Positions 51,771 to 60,278 of a stretch of 64,000 nt of DNA are shown in pieces (the stretch's first letter is position 1; each line of letters opens with the position of its first letter). Below the pieces are notes generated by a model. The model was not told where the DNA came from. It saw nothing but the letters and a program-made list of their open reading frames with translations, and searched no databases. A program made the position numbers and the translations under genes. Location of the stretch: positions 1 to 64,000 of the forward strand of contig NZ_BDBI01000024.1 in assembly GCF_001612905.1 (NCBI RefSeq), given 5' to 3'. This stretch comes from Nocardia ignorata NBRC 108230 (lineage in GTDB: Bacteria > Actinomycetota > Actinomycetes > Mycobacteriales > Mycobacteriaceae).

Positions 51771-54098
51771 TCAGTCGGTCAGCGGCGCGAGCACGATGCT
51801 GATGTGGGTTCCGCCCAGTGAGGAGCTGTTCACCAGGGCCACGCCCCGATCGGGCCGGTCACAGGCGGCCAGTGCGGCGGCGAGCAGTCCGCCGGTGCCG
51901 AGTTGTTCGCCGAGCGCCCGTTTGGCGGCGATGCGGCGCGGGGCGTTGTCGCCGAAAAGCCGGTGCAGGGCCTGGTTCTCGGGCTCGTCGAAGGCGGGCA
52001 GCCCGACCTCGTTGGTCCACACCTCGGCGATATCGCCCGGTGTCAGACCCGCGGCGTCGAGTGCGGCGCGCATGGCGCGTTCCACCGCGGAGCCGGTCGG
52101 ATCGGTGCGCCCCACACCGCGCGCGTCCGACGCCGTGGCATGCCCGAGTACCTCGGCGTACACGGTGGCGCCCCGGCGAACGGCGTTGTCGTACCGCTCG
52201 AGCATCACCGCGGCACCGCCCTCGGCGAGGGCGAACGTGTCGTGCGGGCCCATGGGCAGGCCCAGCCTGCGGTAGCCACGCACCACGAGCGGGGTGAGGG
52301 TGTCGGCGGCGGTGGCCAGGATCGCGGTCGCGCGGCCGAGCGAGACCATGTCGTAGCCGTAGCAGAGCGCGTTCGCGCCCGCCGCGTGTCCGGACGTCAC
52401 CGTCGAGGTGGGACCGAGCGCGCCGAGCAGCGTGGCGACACTGCCCGCCGCCGCGTTGTACACGGTGTTGGGGAACACGGCCGGGTTCGCCGCCGCCACC
52501 CCCTCCGCGCGCAGCGGCCGGACGAACTGTTCCATCGCCTCCATCGGACCGAGCCCGGTGCCGAAGACCACGCCGACCCGGTCGGGGTCGTCGGCGATCA
52601 GATCGGCGCCGGCCTCGGCCAGCGCCCGGCTCGCCGCGAAGGTCGACAGCAGGCCGAGCCGGTCCATCCGCCTGGCCTCCCGCCTGGTCAGATGGTCGCT
52701 GGGGTCGGTGTCGATGAGACCCAGCCGCACACCGTCGTGGACCTGGGTGCAGTCACGGCCTTCGGTGACCGCGCGCAAGGCCGCCCGCACATCGAGGCCT
52801 GCGGCACCGACGGCGCCCGTCCCCGTCACCACCACGCGCGAGCGCTCGACGCGGGTCGGCTCGGCGGCGCGTTCGGAGAACACCACGCTCGCGTTCGCAC
52901 CCGCGAAGGCGAAGTTGTTCGAGATCGCGTGGTCGATCTGGCTGACCCGCGGGGTCACCGGGATGTGGTCGAGCACGCATTCCGGGTCGGCCCGAACGAG
53001 ATTCGCGGTCGGCGGCAGCACGCCGTTGCGCAACGCGCCGACGGTGATGATCGCCTCGACCGCACCCGCCGCGCCGAGCAGGTGCCCGATCATCGACTTG
53101 GAGCTGCTCACCGGCACGGTATCGGCGGCGTCGCCGAGCGCGAGCCGGGTGGCCTTGGCCTCGGCGCTGTCGTTGCGTGGTGTGCCGGTGCCGTGGCTGT
53201 TGACGTAGCCGACGTCGCTGTCGCGCAACCCGGCCCATTCGATGGCCGAACGGATGGCCCGCGCGGCGCCGGTGCCGTCGGGGCGCGGGGCGGTCGGGTG
53301 ATAGCCGTCGGCGGACAGCCCGTAGCCGCGGATCACGCACAGCGGCTCCACCTCGGCCGCGGCCGCCAGGTCGGCGCTGGTCAGGACGAGCATGCCGCTG
53401 CCCTCACCGAGCGAGAGCCCGGTTCGCTTGTCCTGGTACGGCGCCGCCGGTGTCGGCGACAGCGAACCGAGCGAGTTGAACCCCGCGTAGGCCACGTCGG
53501 ACAGGGCGTCGGTGCCGCCGGCCAGCACCATGTCGGCCCGTCCGAGCGCGATCAGATCCGCGGCGTAGCCGATCGCGTTCGCCCCCGCCGCGCAGGCGGT
53601 GTTCACCGAGAACACCGGGCCGGCGCACTGGAAATGCGCCGCCAGCGATTCGGCGATGGCCTGCGGCGGCCCGAACATGGCGAGTTCGGGGGTGCCCGCG
53701 CCGACACCGTCGTCACCGAGCCATTCGAGGGTGCTGAGCAGACCCGCGTTACAGGTGCCGAGCACGATGGCCCGGTCGTGCGGCGCCACCTCGGCGACCA
53801 GGGCGCCCGCCGCCTCCATCGCCTCGGTGGCGGCGGCGAACGCGAAATCGAAAGCGCGGTCCCGGAATCCGTCCACTTCGTCGGCGATCGGTGAGGGTGC
53901 GACGGGGGAGCGGACCTCACCGCCGATCCGGGTGTTGTAGTCCGACATGGGCAGGTGCTCGACCGGGTCGATCGCGACATGACCGGCGCGCACGCCGTCC
54001 CACAGCGCCTTGGCCGTATCGCCCTGCGAGGTGACGGCGCCGACAGCGACGACGACCACCGTTCGCAGGGACATGTGCTGGGTTTCTCTCGTCTTCAC
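51771..54098 (-). CDS. Fused ketosynthase and chain-length-factor-like protein (KS-CLF)
   Basis: A 775-residue protein with two FabF-like domains. Domain 1 (about 10-410) has the full triad: Cys169 in NTACAAGA, His302 in NSHGTGTPRND and His339 in KSMIGHLLGAAGA. Domain 2 (about 420-775) has His in place of Cys (TSGHAAGA), and both catalytic His positions are changed (WTNEVGL; KRALGEQLG), as in chain-length factors. Type II systems normally encode KS and CLF separately, so the fusion is unusual. GTG 54098 is set by AGGAG (54105-54109). It lies 31 nt after the second CLF-like gene. Confidence 0.92.
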   Translation of the reverse strand: MKTRETQHMSLRTVVVVAVGAVTSQGDTAKALWDGVRAGHVAIDPVEHLPMSDYNTRIGGEVRSPVAPSPIADEVDGFRDRAFDFAFAAATEAMEAAGALVAEVAPHDRAIVLGTCNAGLLSTLEWLGDDGVGAGTPELAMFGPPQAIAESLAAHFQCAGPVFSVNTACAAGANAIGYAADLIALGRADMVLAGGTDALSDVAYAGFNSLGSLSPTPAAPYQDKRTGLSLGEGSGMLVLTSADLAAAAEVEPLCVIRGYGLSADGYHPTAPRPDGTGAARAIRSAIEWAGLRDSDVGYVNSHGTGTPRNDSAEAKATRLALGDAADTVPVSSSKSMIGHLLGAAGAVEAIITVGALRNGVLPPTANLVRADPECVLDHIPVTPRVSQIDHAISNNFAFAGANASVVFSERAAEPTRVERSRVVVTGTGAVGAAGLDVRAALRAVTEGRDCTQVHDGVRLGLIDTDPSDHLTRREARRMDRLGLLSTFAASRALAEAGADLIADDPDRVGVVFGTGLGPMEAMEQFVRPLRAEGVAAANPAVFPNTVYNAAAGSVATLLGALGPTSTVTSGHAAGANALCYGYDMVSLGRATAILATAADTLTPLVVRGYRRLGLPMGPHDTFALAEGGAAVMLERYDNAVRRGATVYAEVLGHATASDARGVGRTDPTGSAVERAMRAALDAAGLTPGDIAEVWTNEVGLPAFDEPENQALHRLFGDNAPRRIAAKRALGEQLGTGGLLAAALAACDRPDRGVALVNSSSLGGTHISIVLAPLTD

Positions 54099-54129
54099 CG
54101 TGCACTCCTGTTCATGGTTCCAGCGGGCT

Positions 54130-55398
54130 CTACAGGCGCCGCAGAGCCAGCGCCGCGGCCTGGCCCGACAGTCCCCGGCCCAGCGCGAGGCTGTAGTCCG
54201 CGCGCAGTTCGCGTGCCGTACCGGGCACCCAGTCCAGGTCGCACCGCGGCGCCGCGGCGGACAGATTCAAGGTCGGCGTCACGGTGGCCTCGCGCAGCGT
54301 CATCGCCGCCAGCGCCACATTCAAAGGACCTGCGGCGGAGAGCAGTTGGCCTAGCGCGGGCTGCACGCTGTTCGCCGCGACGGTGTCGGCCCCGGCGCCG
54401 AGCGCGGCTCGCAATGCCCGCGCCTCGGCCAGATCGGCCCGGATCACCGCCGCGCCGTCGGCGGCCACGTAGCCGATATCGGTGCCGGCGACACCCGCCT
54501 CGCGCATGGCCGAGGCCATGGCGTTGCGCAGACCGGTACCGTCGCCCCAGATCTCGCCGGGTGTCACCGGATCCGAGCCACCGCCGAAACCGACGATCTC
54601 CGCGTACGGTTCGATCCCGCGGGCCACGGCGGTGTCGTAGTCCTCCAGCACGAGCATGCACGCACCTTCGCCGAGGACGGTTCCGGAGGCGTCGCGGTCG
54701 TACGGGCGCACCGCACCCGCCTCGTTGCGGCCGGTGAGCAGGTCGAGCCGGTCCAGTTTCGACATGCACCACCAGGAGACGCCGTCGTCGAAACCACCGG
54801 CGACGGCGACCGTGGTCTCGCCGCGTGCGATGGCCCGGTAGGCATTGCCGATCGCGCTGATGCCCGCGTCGCCCGCCCCGGAGAGAAAAGCGCTCGGCCC
54901 GGCGAAGCCGAATTCCTCGGAGAGGAAGAACAATTCGGCCGAGGGCAGCCCTTCGACGAAGAACAGTGGGTACATCCGGGCCGCCTCGTGCCCCAACCGG
55001 GTCGGGTCGATCCGGCCGTCGGGCCCGCACGCTTCGACCGTCGCGTCGAGAATGTGCAGGGGGTCGGAGATCTGGTTCTCGCTGGCGAGGAAGACACCGA
55101 CCGAATCGTTGCCCGAGGTGGCCGGGTCGATGCGCGCCTCCTCGGTGGCCAGCCGGACCGCGGCGTGCGCCAGCTGGTTGGCGCGGGTCATCAGCCGCAG
55201 CGATTTGCGGTTGCGGACAAAGGGTTTCGCGTCGAAGTCGGTGATCTCGGCGCCGAACCGGGTGCGCAGCGAGGAGGGGTCGTAGGCGGTGATCGGGCGC
55301 ACCGCGCTGCGCCCGGCCACCAGTTCCTTCCAGGTCTGGGTGAATCCGGTACCCAGGGGCGACACCACACCGATGCCGCTGATGACAACGCGATTCAT
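54130..55398 (-). CDS. Ketosynthase-like chain-length factor (catalytically inactive)
   Basis: A 422-residue FabF-fold protein (VVISGIGVVSPLGTGFTQTWKELVAGRSAVRPITAYDPS). The nucleophile site reads LSGAGDAG with Gly at the Cys position, and both His motifs are lost (VAADGAAV; VQPALGQLLSAAG). This pattern matches KS-beta/CLF subunits, which pair with an active KS and set chain length. Its likely partner is the KS at 55865, encoded two genes upstream. The start overlaps the dehydratase stop by 4 nt. Confidence 0.92.
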   Translation of the reverse strand: MNRVVISGIGVVSPLGTGFTQTWKELVAGRSAVRPITAYDPSSLRTRFGAEITDFDAKPFVRNRKSLRLMTRANQLAHAAVRLATEEARIDPATSGNDSVGVFLASENQISDPLHILDATVEACGPDGRIDPTRLGHEAARMYPLFFVEGLPSAELFFLSEEFGFAGPSAFLSGAGDAGISAIGNAYRAIARGETTVAVAGGFDDGVSWWCMSKLDRLDLLTGRNEAGAVRPYDRDASGTVLGEGACMLVLEDYDTAVARGIEPYAEIVGFGGGSDPVTPGEIWGDGTGLRNAMASAMREAGVAGTDIGYVAADGAAVIRADLAEARALRAALGAGADTVAANSVQPALGQLLSAAGPLNVALAAMTLREATVTPTLNLSAAAPRCDLDWVPGTARELRADYSLALGRGLSGQAAALALRRL

Positions 55399-55868
55399 GA
55401 GATTTCCCTCTCTGGACCCGCGTCACGGGTCATGGTGAGCTCCCGCGCGAGGACGACCACCGCGCCGGCCCGGGTGATGCGCCCGCTGAGGCGCGCCACG
55501 GTGCCGTCGAGTTGGCGGACCTCGACCGCGACGTGCAGCTGGTCGCCGGGGCGCACATAGTGGCGGAACTGCACCCGCCGCGCGCCGGTGAGCCGCCACC
55601 GGCCACCGTCGCGGGCGAGCAACACGTCGGCCAGATTCGCCATGCCGTGCAGCATGAGCACCCCGGGCAGCACCGGGAACCGCTGGAAATGGGTGTCGAA
55701 CACGGGCAGGGTGTTCGGCACGTTCGCGAGGGCACTGGCACCCGCACCGGGTCGCAACTCGACGACGCGGTCCAGGCGAAGGCCGCCGGCCACGGCCAGG
55801 GCGTCGGGCGGCACCGGCGACCCGGCGCCGACATCCGTGCTCGGCACGGTCACCGCGGGGGTACTCAT
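55395..55868 (-). CDS. Hotdog-fold dehydratase subunit with His but no Glu
   Basis: A 157-residue FabZ/FabA-like protein. The core reads VFDTHFQRFPVLPGVLMLHGMANL. His60 matches the catalytic His of HFPxxPxxPG, but the Glu/Asp of the following helix is replaced by His74. The partner at 57115 has the opposite defect. In FabZ each active site takes His from one chain and the acid from the other, so these two probably form a heterodimer. It overlaps both neighbours by 4 nt, which favours equal production. Confidence 0.87.
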   Translation of the reverse strand: MSTPAVTVPSTDVGAGSPVPPDALAVAGGLRLDRVVELRPGAGASALANVPNTLPVFDTHFQRFPVLPGVLMLHGMANLADVLLARDGGRWRLTGARRVQFRHYVRPGDQLHVAVEVRQLDGTVARLSGRITRAGAVVVLARELTMTRDAGPEREIS

Positions 55869-57118
55869 GGCGCCTGCACCACTAGTGAGGCGTTCGTGCC
55901 GCCGAACGCGAACGAATTGATCAGCGCCACCGAGACATCGGCCTTTCTGGCCTGGTTCGGGACATAGTCCAGGTCGAGCTTGGGGTCCGGGTGCGTGTAG
56001 TTGACGGTCGGCGAGACCAGCCCCTCGGTGATCCCCCCGAGCGCCGCGAGCACATTGAGCGCGCCCGCCCCGGCGGTGAGGTGCCCGGTCATCGACTTCG
56101 GCGAGGTGACGAGCAATTCGTAGGCGTGCCTACCGAAAACCTGTTTGATGGCGGCGGTTTCGGAGACGTCGTTGCCCGGTGTGCTCGTCCCGTGCGCGTA
56201 CACACAATCGACCTCGGTGCCCACCACCCCCGCGTCGGCCAGCGCGTCGGCCATGGCGGTGATCGACCCGCCACCGTCGGGCGGGGAATCGGTGATCCGG
56301 TACGCGTTCATCGTCGAGGCGTAACCGGTGAGCCGCGCCAGGATCCGGGCCCCGCGCGCCTCGGCGATCCGCCGCTCCTCCAGCACGAGCAGCACCGACC
56401 CCTCACCGAGCACGAAACCGTCGCGTTCGGCGTCGAACGGTTTCGAGGCCTTGGTCGGATTGTCGTTGTAGCGGGTGGTCAGCGCACCGAGCAGCGAGAA
56501 GCCGGCGACGTCGAGCCAGGTGGTGAGCGAGTCCTGGCCCCCGGCGACGGCCATGGTGATCTCGCCCGCCTGGATCCGGCGCATCGCCTCGCCCACGGCA
56601 TGGGTCGCCGATGTGCACGCGGTGCTGATCCCGCTGATCGGCCCACGGCACCGGCCCACCTCGGCGATGGCCATCAGGTCGACACCCTGATCACAGCGCC
56701 ACGTGCTGTCGGGGCTGCGGCGATGGATCACCGCGCCGTCGCTGGTGCGCCGGGTGAGACCGATCTCGGCGAACTCCTGCGGCTCGGGCCTGCCGACGTG
56801 GCCACCGACGAAAACGCCACGGGCGGCCTCGTCGTGCGACCCGATATTGCCCGCCTGGGCCAGCGCCTGTGCCGCGGCGACGACACCGAAACCGCCGGAC
56901 CGACTGAGCAGATCCCAGCGCTGGGTGGTCAAGAGCTCGGGCGCCGGGCTGAATTCACGCACCATCCCGGCGATCTGGACTTCGAAGGTGCTCGGATCGA
57001 ACGTCTCGATCCGGCCCACTCCGCTGCGCCCGGCGGCCAGCGCCGACCACGTGTCCGGTGCGGTGTTTCCCACGGGGGTGACGGCCCCGATACCGGTGAT
57101 GACGACCTCGTTGTTCAT
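55865..57118 (-). CDS. Beta-ketoacyl-ACP synthase (active KS-alpha)
   Basis: A 417-residue FabF-type enzyme with a full catalytic set: Cys168 in GISTACTSATHA, His309 in YAHGTSTPGND and His346 in KSMTGHLTAGAGAL. It extends the ACP-bound chain with malonyl units. ATG 57118 gives MNNEVVITGIGAVTPVGNT, the standard N-terminus; longer upstream frames are not conserved. It overlaps the dehydratase genes on both sides by 4 nt. It is the natural partner for the inactive CLF at 54130. Confidence 0.95.
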   Translation of the reverse strand: MNNEVVITGIGAVTPVGNTAPDTWSALAAGRSGVGRIETFDPSTFEVQIAGMVREFSPAPELLTTQRWDLLSRSGGFGVVAAAQALAQAGNIGSHDEAARGVFVGGHVGRPEPQEFAEIGLTRRTSDGAVIHRRSPDSTWRCDQGVDLMAIAEVGRCRGPISGISTACTSATHAVGEAMRRIQAGEITMAVAGGQDSLTTWLDVAGFSLLGALTTRYNDNPTKASKPFDAERDGFVLGEGSVLLVLEERRIAEARGARILARLTGYASTMNAYRITDSPPDGGGSITAMADALADAGVVGTEVDCVYAHGTSTPGNDVSETAAIKQVFGRHAYELLVTSPKSMTGHLTAGAGALNVLAALGGITEGLVSPTVNYTHPDPKLDLDYVPNQARKADVSVALINSFAFGGTNASLVVQAP

Positions 57119-57561
57119 GATCGGACCCCGCTTCGCAGTAGTTCTTCGCGCATCCGCACCGACGCCGCGTCCTCGAGCATGTCGGCGTCGACCAGACCGC
57201 ACATGAGGTCGTCGACCTCGAAGACGACGCTCTCGCCCACGAGCAGCCGGCCCCCGGCCACGATGGTGTCGCCCCTGGACAGGATTTCGACCGAGGCGAC
57301 GACGTCGTCGCCGGGCACGATGGCGGACCGGGTCGTCATGGCGCCGACCGACAGCAGCACCGCCCGTTGCCGCCGATCGGTGCTGAGATAGATCAGCCAG
57401 GCCAGACTCTGGGCGAGCACCTCCAGCTGGATCGACAGCGGCATCAGCGACCCGAAAGCTGTTGTTGACCAGTAACTCTCACTCGAACTCGTCCGCTTGA
57501 CCGCCTCGACCCGCGCCCAGGGTTCGATGGTGTCGATGCGGTCGACGAGATGGAACCGCAC
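57115..57561 (-). CDS. Hotdog-fold dehydratase subunit with Glu but no His
   Basis: A 148-residue FabZ-like protein (MRFHLVDRIDTIEPWARVEAVKRTSSSESYW, then SLMPLSIQLEVLAQSLAWL). Glu47 of the active-site helix is present, but the catalytic His position is Thr33, because the HFP motif is missing. It pairs logically with the His-bearing protein at 55395 to give one complete site. Alone it should be inactive. It starts 4 nt after the ACP stop. Confidence 0.85.
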   Translation of the reverse strand: MRFHLVDRIDTIEPWARVEAVKRTSSSESYWSTTAFGSLMPLSIQLEVLAQSLAWLIYLSTDRRQRAVLLSVGAMTTRSAIVPGDDVVASVEILSRGDTIVAGGRLLVGESVVFEVDDLMCGLVDADMLEDAASVRMREELLRSGVRS

Positions 57562-57564
57562 GGG

Positions 57565-57963
57565 TCAACTCGCCGCGACGGTGTGTTTGGACACCATGTC
57601 CGCGAGATTGCGCACGGTGAACAGACCCATCACGTCCTCGGCGCCGAGCTTGCCGCTGAGTTCGGCCGGGTCGATCTGGGGCATCACCTTGTGCAACTGC
57701 TCGAGGCCGAGGTCGGAGACCATTCCGTCGTCGGTGCCGAATTGCTCGTCCGGGATGCCGCCCTGGATTCGCTCGCTCAGCTGGGTGGTCGTGATCTTGA
57801 CGCCCAGGCGGCGTTCGATTCGGAAAAGAATGTCGAGCAGATCGATCGACTCGGCGCCGACCTCACCGAACAGGGTGGCATCGGCTTCGACCTCATCGAT
57901 TTCCAAAGCGACTGCCTCGGCGACGATTTCGCGGACGGTATCGATAACGCTGATTTCGGACAT
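57565..57963 (-). CDS. Acyl carrier protein with internal extension
   Basis: A 132-residue carrier. Helix II carries the phosphopantetheine serine (Ser39 in GAESIDLLDILFRIERRLGVKI). The last helix is TVRNLADMVSKH. Between them lie about 55 residues, instead of the usual 10-20, including a DEQFGTDDGMVSDLGLEQL segment. ATG 57963 was chosen because GGAGG lies about 8 nt upstream; the frame also opens at 57978. It holds the growing chain for the KS, KR and dehydratase proteins encoded around it. Confidence 0.93.
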   Translation of the reverse strand: MSEISVIDTVREIVAEAVALEIDEVEADATLFGEVGAESIDLLDILFRIERRLGVKITTTQLSERIQGGIPDEQFGTDDGMVSDLGLEQLHKVMPQIDPAELSGKLGAEDVMGLFTVRNLADMVSKHTVAAS

Positions 57964-58016
57964 GCTGGTTTCCTCCATCTGGAAGTGGTCGGATCGGGGT
58001 GGAGCTGAGGTACCGG

Positions 58017-58811
58017 CTAGCGGCGCGCGGTCTTCTTGAGCGGTTTGCCGGTCAGTAGCGTCCCGGCGACCATGCCGTCGACCGGGACGAGCGCGCCGGA
58101 CAGATGCCGGTTGCCGGGCGCGGCGAGGTAGGAGACCAGGTCGGCCACCTCGTCGACGGTGGTCGCACCCGAAATGGGCACTTGCCCGATGACGGAGTCG
58201 CCACCGTCACCACTGAGAACGTCGGCGATCATCTCTGTCTCCACGAAGCCGGGCAGCACCGCGTTGACCCGGATGCCGAAGCGGGCGAACTCGAGCGCCG
58301 ATGCCCGGGTGAAGGAGTTGATCGCCGCCTTGGACGCGGCGTAGCTGGACGCGCCGAACCAGGCGCGTTCGCCCATCACCGAGGAGATGTTGACGATGGC
58401 CGCGCCGTCGCTCTGGGCGAGCGCGCCGCAGGCCGCCCGCGTGCCGTTGAACACGCCGCCGAAGTTGACCCGCATGACCTCGAGCCAATCGCTCTCCGAC
58501 ATTTTCATGATCAATTCGTTGCGCGTGATACCCGAATTGTTGACGAGGATATCGAGTTTCCCGGCGAATTCCAGCACCTGCTCGACAACCGATTCGGCAG
58601 CGCTGTAGGAGGAGATATCTCCCTGAATGGCAACGGCCTTTCCGCCGTTGTTCTCGATTTCGGTAACCACTTCCTTGGCCGCCTGCTCCCCGCGAAAGTA
58701 GTTCACGGCGACAATGGCGCCTTCCGCGGCGAGACGATGACAAACCGCGCGGCCTATTCCGCCTGATCCGCCGGTCACCAGTGCGACCCGGCCGGTGTGA
58801 ATTGCTGACAT
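58017..58811 (-). CDS. 3-ketoacyl-ACP reductase (FabG-like SDR)
   Basis: A 264-residue short-chain dehydrogenase with the cofactor motif TGGSGGIGRAV, NNSGITR and catalytic Ser-Tyr-Lys in NISSVMGERAWFGASSYAASK. It reduces the beta-keto group with NADPH. It is the first gene of the 13-gene minus-strand operon. GGGGAGG lies 6 nt before ATG 58811. Paired with two dehydratases and no enoyl reductase, it points to double bonds being left in the product. Confidence 0.95.
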   Translation of the reverse strand: MSAIHTGRVALVTGGSGGIGRAVCHRLAAEGAIVAVNYFRGEQAAKEVVTEIENNGGKAVAIQGDISSYSAAESVVEQVLEFAGKLDILVNNSGITRNELIMKMSESDWLEVMRVNFGGVFNGTRAACGALAQSDGAAIVNISSVMGERAWFGASSYAASKAAINSFTRASALEFARFGIRVNAVLPGFVETEMIADVLSGDGGDSVIGQVPISGATTVDEVADLVSYLAAPGNRHLSGALVPVDGMVAGTLLTGKPLKKTARR

Positions 58812-59303
58812 CAAGTACCTCCCCAGGGGTCAGCATGAAAAGCGTGCGATGGTCCGGTTCGGACGATCTCATCCACACTTTCCGAAACCGATGATCCGGC
58901 AGTTAAACCCCAGGTGCAACCGACACAAGTGTGATTTGCGCCATAATAGCTGTGCGCTATTACCGGTTGGTGACGCTCTTAGCACGTGTTGTTGCAGCGC
59001 GCTAGCTAGTAATTCCTTGGGCCGCTAGAGGCTGATCTTCGCGTGGGAAAGACGGAATAGATCTGGCGTTAACGCTGAATTCATCACGACGTGAGCCGAC
59101 TACTGAAACCGACCGGTCGGAGATTTGGGCGAGATATGCTTCGCGGTATACCAACAAGGGCAAGTCTTGAACTCCGGACTACCTGCGAGCAGAATCGAGC
59201 AACGACGCTCGTCGTCGAGCGGAATTCCGTGTATCCGTACCGGCAGATTGTTTTTGACACCTGTCCAGGTTGATACCCGTTCTATATTCAGGGGAAGAAA
59301 CGC
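58812..59303. promoter_or_regulatory. Divergent control region of the polyketide operon and the MAT gene
   Basis: 492 nt with no convincing gene and lower GC than its neighbours. It should contain promoters for both strands. Several perfect dyads occur: TAATAGC-N5-GCTATTA (58944-58962), GCGTTAACGC (59066-59075), CCGACCGGTCGG (59109-59120) and ACCTG-TC-CAGGT (59259-59270), the last overlapping a TTGACA. A TATATT at 59283-59288 lies near the MAT start but is not well spaced from it. A short frame at 59091-59273 has no family features. Confidence 0.6.
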
Positions 59304-60278
59304 ATGACATCCACCGCTTTCCTGTTTCCCGGCCAGGGTTCGCAACGAGTCGGGATGGGGCACGACCTCGCCCAGGCCTACCCCGACCTCGTCGCACCGC
59401 TGTTCCGGACCGCCGACGAGGTGCTCGGCTTCGAGCTGTCCCAGCTGTGCTGGAACGGGCCGGAGGACCGGCTCGCACGCACCGACATCACCCAGCCCGC
59501 GATCTTCGTCGCCAGCCTGGCCGCCTACCGCGTGCTGTCCGAACTCGTTCCCGCACCGGTGGTCGTCGCCGGCCACAGTCTCGGCGAGTACACCGCCCTG
59601 GTCGCGGCGGGCGTACTCGAGTGGACCGACGCGTTGCGCCTGGTCCGACGGCGCGGCGAACTCATGGCGCGGGTCAATGAATCGAATCCCGGTGCGATGG
59701 CGGCCGCTCTCGGGCTGTCGAGTGACACGGTCGAGCGCCTCTGTGCCGAGGTGCGCGAGCAGACAGGCGCCGTCGTCGAGGTCGCGAACTACAACGCCGA
59801 GGACCAGACGGTGGTGTCGGGCAGTGAAGCCGGTGTAACCGAGTTCACCACCAGGGCAACACGACTCGGCGTCGAGGGGGCGAAGGTGAAGCGGCTCGCG
59901 GTCGGCGCGCCCTTCCACAGCTCGATGATGGCCCCGGTCGAGGCGGAGTTCGCGGCCGATCTCGCAGGCGTTCGGTTCGCCGATCCGGTGATCCCGCTCG
60001 TCGCGAATGTCACTGCGGCGCGGGTGCATACGGGGGAGCAGGCGCGTGCGGGGCTACGGGCACAGCTCGCCGGATCGGTGCGCTGGAGTCAGAGTCTGCG
60101 CGCTGTGCGGGAATTCGGTGTCGAGGCGTTCGTCGAGGTCGGCCCGGGACGGGTGCTCACGGGATTGTGCAAACGCGCGTACCCCGAGGTGGCGAGCTAT
60201 TCCGCGGGAGACCGGCGGCGCATCCGCGCGGTGGCCGATGAGGTGGGCGGTGTGTTCCCGGTCGAAGCTGTGGGCTGA
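59304..60278 (+). CDS. Malonyl-CoA:ACP transacylase
   Basis: A 324-residue FabD-type enzyme that loads malonyl groups on the ACP. It has FLFPGQGSQRVGMG, the nucleophile motif GHSLGEYTALVAAG, an Arg in RRRGELMARV and the catalytic His in GAPFHSSMM. GGGGAAG lies just before ATG 59304. It is divergent from the KR-ACP operon and would complete its extender supply, taking malonyl-CoA from the AccDA/B/C complex. Its last 82 bp overlap the padR gene on the opposite strand. Confidence 0.95.
   Translation: MTSTAFLFPGQGSQRVGMGHDLAQAYPDLVAPLFRTADEVLGFELSQLCWNGPEDRLARTDITQPAIFVASLAAYRVLSELVPAPVVVAGHSLGEYTALVAAGVLEWTDALRLVRRRGELMARVNESNPGAMAAALGLSSDTVERLCAEVREQTGAVVEVANYNAEDQTVVSGSEAGVTEFTTRATRLGVEGAKVKRLAVGAPFHSSMMAPVEAEFAADLAGVRFADPVIPLVANVTAARVHTGEQARAGLRAQLAGSVRWSQSLRAVREFGVEAFVEVGPGRVLTGLCKRAYPEVASYSAGDRRRIRAVADEVGGVFPVEAVG

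Noticed and set aside
45116..60278. Aromatic (anthracycline- or angucycline-like) type II polyketide cluster
   Set aside because: No cyclase or aromatase gene is present, while KR and dehydratase-like proteins are, which indicates beta-carbon processing and a reduced or polyene chain.
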